Shown: positions 33,801 through 40,310 of the stretch, one piece after another | How the letters are laid out: each line of letters opens with the position of its first letter | How positions within the stretch are numbered: the first letter of the stretch is position 1 | NCBI GenBank assembly: GCA_964646615.1 | Contig: CAZYEV010000095.1 | Coordinates: forward strand, 42,833-106,832 | Direction of reading: 5' to 3' | From: M3007 sp964646615 | Lineage (GTDB): Bacteria > Bacteroidota > Bacteroidia > Chitinophagales > Saprospiraceae | DNA: 64,000 nt | The notes under the pieces: model-generated | Seen by the model: the letters and a program-made list of their open reading frames with translations, nothing else | The model's database searches: none | Told to the model about the DNA's origin: nothing | Position numbers and translations under genes: made by a program

Positions 33801-35501
33801 ATGCCTGGCGACTTCGACCGACCCGGCATGCCTGGCGGCTTCGACCTGCCCGGCATGCCCGGTGGCTCTATGCCCGGCCGCGATATGCCGCCCTCCGGAC
33901 GCGACTCGGGAAAGCCCTCCGGACCCGGAGGCGCCAATCCCGCTGACCCGGCAGCACCGGGTGCCAGCGGCGACAAAAAGGGCGAAAAGGACAAAAAAGC
34001 GCCCAAAGAAAAGCGCGAAAAAGGCCAGGATCGACAGCCCTCCACTGCCGAACGCATCGCCCTGCGCCCGTTGATGCTGGTGCGAAAGGCGCGCTTCACT
34101 TACAGCGAAAACTTCGGCACCGTCGTGCCCGGCTTCACCCCCGACGCTCACCTGATGGGCCTCAGCCAGGGCTTTAATGCCCCGGGATGGGCCTTCGTCG
34201 CCGGCGTACAGCCCAACACCGAGTGGCTCTTCAACGCCGCCGCTAACGGATGGATCACCCAACGCCCCGAACTCAACCAGCAGGTAACGCGCAACTACAC
34301 GCAAAATGCCGATGTCGCCATCACCATCGAACCCTTCCGAGACTTCCGTATCGAACTAACCGCCAACCGCCAGTACGCCCTTAACAACACTGAACTGTTT
34401 AAAGACTTCAGCTTCATCCTGCACCCCGACTCCACCGACTACCAGTCGCGCGCCTATCGCGACTTCGGCAGCTTCACCGTCTCTTACTTGTCGCTCAATA
34501 CCATGTTCGAGAAGGACATCAACGGCCTGTTCGCCCGATACGAAAACTACCGCTCCGTCATCTCCGACCGGCTGGCGCAATCGGTCGGAAACGTCGAACA
34601 ACACGACAAAGACGGCCCGGCCTACCGAAAGGGCTATGGGAAAATTCAGCAAGAGGTGCTCATGCCGGCCTTCATCGCCGCCTACACCGACAAAGACCCA
34701 AACACGGTGCAGCTGGACATTTTCAAAACCCTACCCGCCCCCAACTGGCGCCTCAACTACAACGGCCTGCACAAGGTCAAACCTTTAGATAAGGTTTTCG
34801 CCAGCGTACAGATCACCCACGGCTATCGCAACACCCTGACGGTCAACTCGTTCAACACCGATATTTTCTTCGACCGCAACAATCCTTACCAGCTGGATAC
34901 CATCAGCTTCAACTACATCGCCCGCTTCGAGATACCGCAGGTGGTCATCAACGAGCAATTCTCGCCGCTGCTGGGCTTAGATATCCGGCTGAAGAACGAC
35001 ATGACTTTCAAGGTGGATTACAAAAAGAGCCGCATGCTGGCCATGTCGTTCATTGACTACCAATTGGCCGAAACGCAGTCCTCAGGCCTGACCGTGGGCT
35101 TTGGCTACCGCATGCGCAACGTCAGCATTGCCTTCCTGACGGGCAAGAAAAAACCCAAGTCGCGCGCCAAAAAACCCGCACCCGGCTCCGCACCGGCGCC
35201 AGCACCCGCTCCGCCCAGCCCCTCCGGCGGCGGGCAACAGGCCAACGACATGACATTCAAATTCGACTTAGACATCCGGGACGACGTTACGCTCAACCAC
35301 CGACTGGACCAGCTCGATGAGGCCGTGCCCACCCGTGGCGCCCGCATCGTCAGCATCAACCCTTCGGTGGACTATGCCCTCAACCGCCGCCTGACGCTGC
35401 GCCTGTTTGCCGACTACCGCCGCACCGTGCCCAAAACTTCGCAGTCCTTCCCCATCACCACGCTCAACACGGGGGTGATGGTGCGTTTCTCGCTGAACTA
35501 A
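27867..35501 (+). CDS. sprA: T9SS outer membrane translocon SprA/Sov
   Basis: A 2544-residue giant outer-membrane protein, the channel through which T9SS cargo crosses the outer membrane. The ATG at 27867 begins a leader (MTRKNLLFATVLGISLLSLY); the ORF is open 46 codons further up, but those residues lack leader character. Family features include VEYDPTTDRYIIVEKIGE near the N-terminus, INLRFGYQYQKVQNP, INFNFNNRAVFDFDNQMKI, and throughout many strands of a very large barrel (36 strands in the Flavobacterium structure). It ends in a strand with Phe (NTGVMVRFSLN). The length is near the family's 2300-2500. Two low-complexity insertions, Gly/Pro/Met-rich at about 1955-2058 and Ala/Pro-rich at about 2428-2458, are unusual. 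It stands alone, divergent from DUF6794. Other T9SS core genes are not in the window. Confidence 0.96.
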   Translation: MTRKNLLFATVLGISLLSLYAFSLPQPPAGWRAHASTWLQNLYDFRLTAPTDTVPPLSDRKDNFMNPGGRNPIDLQDPKVIEKKVEYDPTTDRYIIVEKIGEEYFRTPSYMTFEEYMRWRERQQREEHFNRMLGVSTPGSRKSATEDPAAKFDVKTSLVERLFGGTNVDIKPQGNINLRFGYQYQKVQNPILTLRQQRIGNFDFDMDINMSAAGQVGEKLKINFNFNNRAVFDFDNQMKIHYDPKGFSEDEIIQNIEAGNVSLPLRSNLIQGVQNLFGFKTGMKFGHLNVTLLAAQQRSRQNNLTLQGGSQVQQFVKPVDDYDENRHFLISQWNRDQFEPALSCLPVPQSLFNITRMEVWLTNVTRVPDNTRDIVAFMDLGEPLPYLDGSEPDRPDFSLPSPPARDIKGQPLPTNENNRLYSEVLRLVAQDSTVRFSDKIVARLRNDLGLQQVRDFEKVRGRLLSPNEFTYNEQLGFLSINTNVQPDQVVAIAVEYTYNGQPYKIGEFSSEVPNTDTFSQNVLFLKMLKSTTANVRYPIWDLMMKNVYSIGSVNVDPQEFRFDIFYEDPGKGQRRFLNADDIPPGVAGVPLLQIFKMDSLNLQGDPGPDGIFDFVPGLTINLRNGRVMFPVLEPFGEHLARKLRAAGASEDVIKKYAYTQLYDSTLFRAREFQQLNRFTLRGSYKSSTSSEISLGTFNLPRGSVRVSAGGRQLIEGQDYVVDYNIGKVRILNESILQSGQPVNVSFEDNALFSFQNRSMFGARFDYTIGKDINIGATYMNLFERPLIQKVNFGDDPINNRMYGLDFNITKDAPWITRLIDKIPLIDTKAPSTITAQAEVALLQPGHNRAINVGDDRGGVVYIDDFEGSTANLPLANPANSWVIASVPQGDLTLFPEADLTDNLALGANRARLSWYIADPSARDAVDGTNPYTRIIQFQDIFPNRQLTPLEVSALRPLDVTIFPRERGPYNFELPDGYPGISKGLTVRGELDEPETRWAGFMRGLFTVDFEAANIEFIEFWMLNPYMEKGDGSNISKDGDMYIDLGNVSEDIMRDGRQFFENALPTGAGIGSTANSTWGRVPVLPPVVNAFDNDPAKRPLQDLGLDGLDDDGEREYFADWINIIQNSALSPNAKAAILADPSNDNFRFFRDPLYEETKPGLLERYKHFNSQQGNSPVNETVNLNPSATNFPDAEDLNRDNSLNETEAYFRYKIPLKKRTITFNDGVQMEVIDTEHPELRDLITDTVVFDRDGARFVWYRFKLPLDHPRRQNINGIQDFRSIRFVRMFWKGFTEQTTFRFATLELGRNQWRRYTLPLPNKDPNQPGGVCDVGPPTNFDVNAVSIEQNAARTPFNYTIPPGISRQQSVGAFPDILQNEQALSMNMCDLSFCDARAVFKILNMDLRQFDRLKMFAHAEGRGGDKLDSTHLSIFIRLGSDFVSNYYEYELPLTPSDETRLNGNPESREYKLEVWRPENNFDIPLRLFTEIKKQRNATPNWDVGTPFIGEDPDEPRARVKVVGNPNLGYVRGVMVGVRNVDPNLQPHCAEVWINELRLNGFNEQVAYAGQARVDVKLADLGNISLSGRYTSIGWGSMEQKLVQRQREEVAQYDLSASIELGRFFPKNSGLRLPFYVQYSNITRTPEFDPYDLDIKLREKLREADPTARDSIRRAAQEVTIIRGYNFTNVRKDRVGAPRKVRLPWNIENFSLTYAFNQERRRTPFIEFDEINRYKGALDWQYATGLKPIEPFKNLVKNDKFLRWLKEFNFNPVPNTYAFNTTLERVRQVTAYRFAGEDPALNTFYNRRFTWDRNYDVGWEITRNLRFNFNAQMRSLIDEPQPFVNGELVTPEERRDSILKNLRNLGRPKNYTHSFGLNYTLPFKYLPLLDWITVKASYNGSYTWTAQSLKLQFMGDVPPAFANEVNLRSLGNVIQNQSVRQINGDLNFEGLYNKSKYLAKINSPKGRGPAGPTPPGGRGNPLNRSMPGDFDRPGMPGGFDLPGMPGGSMPGRDMPPSGRDSGKPSGPGGANPADPAAPGASGDKKGEKDKKAPKEKREKGQDRQPSTAERIALRPLMLVRKARFTYSENFGTVVPGFTPDAHLMGLSQGFNAPGWAFVAGVQPNTEWLFNAAANGWITQRPELNQQVTRNYTQNADVAITIEPFRDFRIELTANRQYALNNTELFKDFSFILHPDSTDYQSRAYRDFGSFTVSYLSLNTMFEKDINGLFARYENYRSVISDRLAQSVGNVEQHDKDGPAYRKGYGKIQQEVLMPAFIAAYTDKDPNTVQLDIFKTLPAPNWRLNYNGLHKVKPLDKVFASVQITHGYRNTLTVNSFNTDIFFDRNNPYQLDTISFNYIARFEIPQVVINEQFSPLLGLDIRLKNDMTFKVDYKKSRMLAMSFIDYQLAETQSSGLTVGFGYRMRNVSIAFLTGKKKPKSRAKKPAPGSAPAPAPAPPSPSGGGQQANDMTFKFDLDIRDDVTLNHRLDQLDEAVPTRGARIVSINPSVDYALNRRLTLRLFADYRRTVPKTSQSFPITTLNTGVMVRFSLN

Positions 35502-35669
35502 TCGGCCTGAAGCCTTCGACCACAAAGGCACGAAGAGGTTTTTTACTGAGGCACGAAGCGTTTTATGGCTGAAACAGCGGCGCGAAAATGGACGTTTAAC
35601 TGCCGGGCGGATCCATGGCATCGAAGTACGACGCGATGCTCTGACAGAAAAATAAAAAAGCGGAGAACG

Positions 35670-37040
35670 ATGTCTTACTTGCGCTATCTTTTCCTGCTGG
35701 CGCTTATCTGGCTACTGGGAAGCCATTTTTCGGCTCCTGAAGAGGCGGGCTTCTTCGACATTCCGCCTTCGCCTCAGCGCTCCGGCAACCCGGAGGCAGG
35801 TTACCGCTACCTGCTCTACGGCGATGTGGTGCGCTCGGGCATTCCGCTCGAGTTGTTTCGAGGGCTTTTGGCCGAGAATGCCGACGACCTGGGCCGTACG
35901 GGCGATGGCCAGGGTCTCCCGCACATGTTCAACGCCGTCGAAGCGCCCAATGGCGTCAAGGTGGCAGCGCCGACGTGCCTGACCTGCCATGCCGAGCGTC
36001 TGAACGGCCAGCTCATCATCGGGCTGGGTAACAACACCTCCGACTACACGCGCCCCGCGCCGTCGCTCCTCTTCGACCGCGCCGTGGAGATGCGCTACGG
36101 CAAGCAATCGCCCGAATGGGCCGCCTATTGGCCTTTCAGCCGAAGCCAAAAAGCGCTGGCGCCCTACATCCGCACCGCCGTACGCGGCCTCAACCCGGCC
36201 GATAAAATCTTCGCCGCACTGGCCGCCCACCGCCGCGCCGACGACCTGACGTGGATAGACTCCGCCCAGTTCCATCTGCCTACGGAAGTTGTACCCACCG
36301 ATGTGCCCGCCTGGTGGCTGCTCAAAAAGAAAAACGCCCTCTATTACAATGCCTTAGGCCGCGGCGACTTTGCCCGCCTCTCCTCTGCCTCGGCCATGCT
36401 GACCCTGACCGACAGCACCGAAGCGCGCCGCGTGGATGCCCACATGGCCGACGTGATCGCCTGGATACGCACCCTGCAACCGCCCAAATACCCCTATCCG
36501 ATTGACTCCACCCTCGCCACCCAGGGCAAGGTGGTTTTTGAAAAAAACTGCTCCAAATGCCACGGCACCTACGGCGAAAAGCCCACCTATCCTAACCGCG
36601 TCGTCGAACTCAGCCGCATCGGTACCGACCCCCTGCTGGCCCAATCGTACCAAAAATACCCGGAGTACCACACCTGGTACAACCGCAGCTGGTTTGCCCA
36701 AGGGCCGCACAAAGGCGAACTACGCCCCACCAACGGCTACATTGCCCCGCCCTTAGACGGCATCTGGGCCACAGCCCCCTACCTGCACAACGGCTCCGTA
36801 CCCATCGTGGCCGACCTGCTCAACAGCACCCAGCGCCCGAAATATTGGCGCCGCACCTTCGACAACAGCGACTACGACCCCGAGCGCTTAGGCTGGCGGT
36901 ACCGCACCGAAGACAAACCCTCCGGCCCCGAAACATACGACACTACCCTGCCCGGCTACGGCAACAGTGGCCACGCCTTCGGCGACCGCCTCAGTGATGC
37001 GGAGCGCCGGGCAGTGCTGGAGTATTTGAAGACGCTTTGA
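35670..37040 (+). CDS. Secreted two-heme c-type cytochrome
   Basis: A 456-residue exported cytochrome with two CxxCH heme sites: CLTCH in VAAPTCLTCHAERLNG (about residue 108) and CSKCH in VVFEKNCSKCHGTYGEK (about 293). The start at 35670 gives the leader MSYLRYLFLLALIWLLGSHF; the upstream 35 codons do not fit. The segment GYIAPPLDGIWATAPYLHNG resembles di-heme cytochrome c peroxidase and RoxA-like oxygenases, where the heme sits above such a loop. The N-terminal third lacks a clear known domain. It is a periplasmic redox protein, possibly an oxidase or peroxidase. The specific reaction is not identifiable. The neighbours give no operon context. Confidence 0.82.
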   Translation: MSYLRYLFLLALIWLLGSHFSAPEEAGFFDIPPSPQRSGNPEAGYRYLLYGDVVRSGIPLELFRGLLAENADDLGRTGDGQGLPHMFNAVEAPNGVKVAAPTCLTCHAERLNGQLIIGLGNNTSDYTRPAPSLLFDRAVEMRYGKQSPEWAAYWPFSRSQKALAPYIRTAVRGLNPADKIFAALAAHRRADDLTWIDSAQFHLPTEVVPTDVPAWWLLKKKNALYYNALGRGDFARLSSASAMLTLTDSTEARRVDAHMADVIAWIRTLQPPKYPYPIDSTLATQGKVVFEKNCSKCHGTYGEKPTYPNRVVELSRIGTDPLLAQSYQKYPEYHTWYNRSWFAQGPHKGELRPTNGYIAPPLDGIWATAPYLHNGSVPIVADLLNSTQRPKYWRRTFDNSDYDPERLGWRYRTEDKPSGPETYDTTLPGYGNSGHAFGDRLSDAERRAVLEYLKTL

Positions 37041-37086
37041 GTACCCGGTACGGGAACCCGAAGGCGCCCCATAACGAAGGAAAACC

Positions 37087-38532
37087 TCACTCCGCGAACA
37101 GGTCATCCAGCGTTACCACCTGGTCTATGGGTTGGCCCTTGTGGCTGTCGGGAGCGATGCCCACAGGCGTAATGAGGGTAAAGAAAATGTGTTTTTGGGT
37201 GTGGGTATGGCTTTGAAATACTCGCCTCTTGTTCAGCAGGGCTTCTACGTCTTTGGAAGTGATTTTGTATTCGGAAGCGCTGAACTTAATCTCACACAAG
37301 TGGATACACTGGTCGCGGCGGTCTATGAGCAGGTCTATCTGGGCACCGGGCAGGTCGTCTTCGGGCGCCGCAACGAAAGACGAAATGGATGTGGTCATGC
37401 CGGAGATACCCAATGCCTTGCGTATCTGGTCAATGTGCTGCAAACAAACGTTTTCAAACGCATAACCGCTCCATGTTTTCCACTGCGGCAGATCGCTCCA
37501 CTGGGAGAAGTCCACGTGGCTGCCTTTGCCCAAAGGCTCGATGAACGTGAGGTAAAACAGCGAATAGGCATCGGTGAGGCGATACAGGCTTTCCTTGACC
37601 TTTTTGCCATAGCCGCCGTAGATAGCAATGAACCCGGAGGTTTCCAGCTCGTCCAGAAGGTCGGTCAACATACCGCCGTTGGATATCCTGGCTAAGCGGC
37701 TTATCTCCAGGCGAGTCAGGCCACTACGCCTGGCCGCCAGGGCGCGCACAATAGCAATATGAGACTGGAAGTTGCTGAACAGCGAGGCGTACAATCGGTC
37801 GAACTCGTGGCGCAAATAGCCCGAGGGCGAAAAGCAAATCGCCTGGATGTTCTGCATTGCCGACAATCCAGGGCGCAGCTGATCCAGGTACATCGGCACA
37901 CCGCCGATGGCCATGTACACTTGCAGGAGCATCAGCCGGTTGAGGTGAATGCCTCGAGAGTGGCAGAAAGCCTCCGTCTCTGCCAGGGTAAAAGGCCGAA
38001 GTACCAGTAGCCGCGTTACCCGATTGTGCAAACCACCGCGGTCATGGATCACCTTCTTAATCATCCAGGAGGCCGCTGACCCGCAAATGACGACGACAAT
38101 GGACTGACGCGAGGCCCAGCTGTTCCAAAAAAAGCTTAAACCTGCCAGAAAGCCAGAACGCGGGGTGCCCATCCAGGGCAACTCGTCGAGAAATACCACC
38201 TTTTTCTCTGCCGTCGGCAGCTGCTCCAATGCCAGACTGAGAAAATGAAAGGCCTCCAGCCACGACGTCGGCTTCTTCGGCAAAACATAGTTGGGAAAAT
38301 ATTTGGCCATGCTCAGCACAAAGTTTTCCAACTGTTCTGCCTTGCCACCGTGCTGCAGTCCCGTAACCTCAAAACAAATCCGCTCGCCATAAACCTGACG
38401 CACTAAGTAGGTCTTGCCAATCCTTCGGCGCCCCACCACGGCTACCATTTCCGGCCTGGGTGAAGCCAGCGCTTCCTCCAAGACGCTAATTTCTTGCCGA
38501 CGACCCACCAGGTTTCTGTACATAGCATCCAC
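37087..38532 (-). CDS. AAA ATPase with C-terminal DUF234/PD-(D/E)xK-like domain
   Basis: A 481-residue ATPase of the archaeal-type ATP-binding family (PF01637-like). Walker A is G34-RRRIG-K40-T41 (VVGRRRIGKTYLVRQ). Walker B is KKVVFLDELPWM. A sensor-like CGSAASWM follows. A winged-helix-like region precedes the C-terminal domain, which ends with GAQIDLLIDRRDQCIHLCEIKFS, the D-x(n)-E-x-K pattern of DUF234/PD-(D/E)xK nuclease-like domains. These multicopy genes occur in many bacteria and archaea; their role (possibly DNA-handling or selfish) is unproven. The gene is a single unit with an inverted repeat just upstream (38555-38589). M1 at 38532 or M4 at 38523 may be the start. Confidence 0.85.
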   Translation of the reverse strand: MDAMYRNLVGRRQEISVLEEALASPRPEMVAVVGRRRIGKTYLVRQVYGERICFEVTGLQHGGKAEQLENFVLSMAKYFPNYVLPKKPTSWLEAFHFLSLALEQLPTAEKKVVFLDELPWMGTPRSGFLAGLSFFWNSWASRQSIVVVICGSAASWMIKKVIHDRGGLHNRVTRLLVLRPFTLAETEAFCHSRGIHLNRLMLLQVYMAIGGVPMYLDQLRPGLSAMQNIQAICFSPSGYLRHEFDRLYASLFSNFQSHIAIVRALAARRSGLTRLEISRLARISNGGMLTDLLDELETSGFIAIYGGYGKKVKESLYRLTDAYSLFYLTFIEPLGKGSHVDFSQWSDLPQWKTWSGYAFENVCLQHIDQIRKALGISGMTTSISSFVAAPEDDLPGAQIDLLIDRRDQCIHLCEIKFSASEYKITSKDVEALLNKRRVFQSHTHTQKHIFFTLITPVGIAPDSHKGQPIDQVVTLDDLFAE

Positions 38533-38554
38533 TTAAGTTTCACAAAGTTACGTA

Positions 38555-38589
38555 GATTGAGCGGATTTGAGCGTCAAATCCGCTCAATC
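38555..38589. repeat. 15-bp perfect inverted repeat upstream of the ATPase gene
   Basis: GATTGAGCGGATTTG (38555-38569) and CAAATCCGCTCAATC (38575-38589) pair perfectly around a 5-nt loop. A second, degenerate copy (AGCGGGTTTG...CAAATACGCT, 38611-38635) follows about 50 bp away. They lie 23 bp upstream of the ATPase start, where an operator or an element end could sit. Confidence 0.75.
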
Positions 38590-38716
38590 CACCTTTGAAG
38601 ACCTACTTTAAGCGGGTTTGAGTGCCAAATACGCTCCATCCTTGCCATTGCTGCATAAGGCAGTTCCTCCGGCTTTCGCAAACAGGGCCGTTTCGCGCGC
38701 AGCGTGCTGTGCGGCT

Positions 38717-38724
38717 TACCTTTG
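38717..38724 (+). promoter_or_regulatory. -7 box for the flippase-like/rfaE2 unit
   Basis: TACCTTTG, exact TAnnTTTG, 33 bp upstream of the ATG at 38757. TTTCG at 38691-38695, 21 bp upstream, may be the -33 element. It also supports the short start for the gene. Confidence 0.65.
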
Positions 38725-38756
38725 CGCGGTCGGGCAAAAAGCCCCGACCGCTTCGG

Positions 38757-39821
38757 ATGAGTTCTGTTTGGAAAAAAGCCCTTCGCTTCCTTTTGTTCTT
38801 TGGCCTTGGCGCGCTGCTGCTGACGTTGGTGTTTCGGCATCAGAATGCCGCCTATCAGGAGCAATGCCGCTTAGATGGCATTCCAGCCGAAGAGTGCCGT
38901 TTGACGGACAAGCTGCTGACCGATTTTTCGAGTGTGCATTTAGGCTGGATGGCGTTGGTGTGGGCGGCGTTTACGGCCAGCATTTTGCTGCGCGCATGGC
39001 GCTGGCAGGTACTGTTGGAACCGATGGGCTATCGAGTGCGTTTGGGCAATGCCTTCTGGACGATTGTGCTGGGCTATTTCGCCAACCTCGGCTTGCCTCG
39101 CATGGGCGAGGTGGTGCGAGCCGGTGCGTTGGCGCGCTACGAGCGCGTACCGATAGAGCGCGTGATGGGCACATTAGTCATTGACCGGCTGATGGACTTT
39201 GTGTGTCTAGGCCTGTTCGTTGGGCTGGCTTTTCTGTGGGAGGGCGACACGCTGTGGGCTTTTATCCAGCAAAACCGCCGTTCGGAGGCGCCGCTGTGGC
39301 ACAGCCCGGCCTTTTGGGTCGTTTTGGGCCTGCTCATCACGGGTGGCGGGGTGTTCTGGCTGTTTCGCCAAAACATTGGGCGTCTGCCTTTTTTCAAAAA
39401 AATAGCCGGCCTGATAGCGGGTTTTCTGGAAGGGCTGCGCAGTGTGTTTCGGCTTAAGCGCGCCGGGGTGTTTTTGGCCTGCTCGCTGGGCATCTGGGTC
39501 ATGTTTTACCTGCAGACGTGGTTCAACCTCAAGGCTTTTGGCCCGACGTCGCACTTAGACTTGGGCGCAACGCTGATGGTCTTCGTGTTTGGCACGCTGG
39601 GATTTGTCATCCCCTCGCCGGGAGGCATGGGGTCGTTTCACGCGCTGGCAGTGGCCGGCCTGGCCTTATACGCCATTCGGGGCGACGACGCTTTTTCCTA
39701 CGCCAACATTGCTTTTTTTGCGGTGCAAATTTTCTACAACGTACTGGGCGGTCTGCTGGCGATGGTGCTCTTGCCCTTGCTGAACCGCTCCGCCTCTGAA
39801 AAAATTCCGCAACATGGATAA
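38757..39821 (+). CDS. Flippase-like / lysylphosphatidylglycerol-synthase-TM-region (UPF0104) membrane protein
   Basis: A 354-residue integral membrane protein with 7-8 helices. The start at 38757 places the first helix (KKALRFLLFFGLGALLLTLV) near the N-terminus and sits after a -7 box; the upstream reading from 38622 would run through that promoter. Family motifs are the LLRAWRWQVLLEPMGY block and GYFANLGLPRMGEVVRAGAL, including the conserved NLGLPRMGEVxRAG, and GFVIPSPGGMGSFHALAVAG near the C-terminus. Relatives act as lipid flippases or transfer aminoacyl groups to lipids, and other homologues are in LPS or hopanoid pathways. It overlaps the heptose adenylyltransferase gene by 8 bp, which suggests translational coupling and an envelope role. 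Confidence 0.88.
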   Translation: MSSVWKKALRFLLFFGLGALLLTLVFRHQNAAYQEQCRLDGIPAEECRLTDKLLTDFSSVHLGWMALVWAAFTASILLRAWRWQVLLEPMGYRVRLGNAFWTIVLGYFANLGLPRMGEVVRAGALARYERVPIERVMGTLVIDRLMDFVCLGLFVGLAFLWEGDTLWAFIQQNRRSEAPLWHSPAFWVVLGLLITGGGVFWLFRQNIGRLPFFKKIAGLIAGFLEGLRSVFRLKRAGVFLACSLGIWVMFYLQTWFNLKAFGPTSHLDLGATLMVFVFGTLGFVIPSPGGMGSFHALAVAGLALYAIRGDDAFSYANIAFFAVQIFYNVLGGLLAMVLLPLLNRSASEKIPQHG

Positions 39822-40302
39822 CCTGAAGCGCCTCCGCCAGAAGATTTGCACCCTTGAGGAGTTGCTCCAACGCGCGCAGGCGTGGCGTGCTGCCGGAGAG
39901 CGCATCGTGTTTACCAACGGCTGTTTCGACCTGCTGCACTACGGCCACATCTGCTACTTAGCCCAGGCGCGCGACCTGGGCGAGCGCTTAGTGGTGGGTC
40001 TCAACAGCAGCGACTCCGTGCGCCGCCTCAAAGGCCCACGCCGGCCCATCAACGACGAAACCACGCGCGCACACGCCCTGGCTGCCATGCAGGTGGTGGA
40101 TGCCGTGGTAATCTTCGACGACGATACACCGCTGCACCTCATCGAAGCGCTCGTGCCCGATGTGCTGGTCAAAGGTGGCGACTGGAAGCCGGAGCAAATC
40201 GTCGGCGCCCCCGTTGTGCTGGCCCACGGCGGTCGAGTGCTGAGTCTGCCCTTCGTGGAGGGCTATTCCACCACGCTCATCGAGCAAAAAATCCGTTCGT
40301 AA
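39814..40302 (+). CDS. rfaE2: D-glycero-beta-D-manno-heptose 1-phosphate adenylyltransferase (HldE C-terminal type)
   Basis: A 162-residue cytidylyltransferase-fold enzyme that adenylylates heptose 1-phosphate to ADP-heptose for LPS core. The nucleotide-binding motif is RIVFTNGCFDLLHYGHICYL, with the HxGH signature (HYGH) close to the N-terminus. Further segments are VVGLNSSDSVRRLKGPRRPI and VLVKGGDWKPEQIVG. In this genome the kinase half of HldE is separate, as in many Bacteroidota. It overlaps the flippase-like gene by 8 bp and is 8 bp from the stop of the convergent metzincin gene. Identification is secure. Confidence 0.95.
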   Translation: MDNLKRLRQKICTLEELLQRAQAWRAAGERIVFTNGCFDLLHYGHICYLAQARDLGERLVVGLNSSDSVRRLKGPRRPINDETTRAHALAAMQVVDAVVIFDDDTPLHLIEALVPDVLVKGGDWKPEQIVGAPVVLAHGGRVLSLPFVEGYSTTLIEQKIRS

Positions 40303-40310
40303 AAATCCGC

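Noticed and set aside
33057..34304. 415-codon minus-strand ORF
   Set aside because: Antisense to sprA, including its low-complexity tract. Composition is a mirror of the sprA codons.
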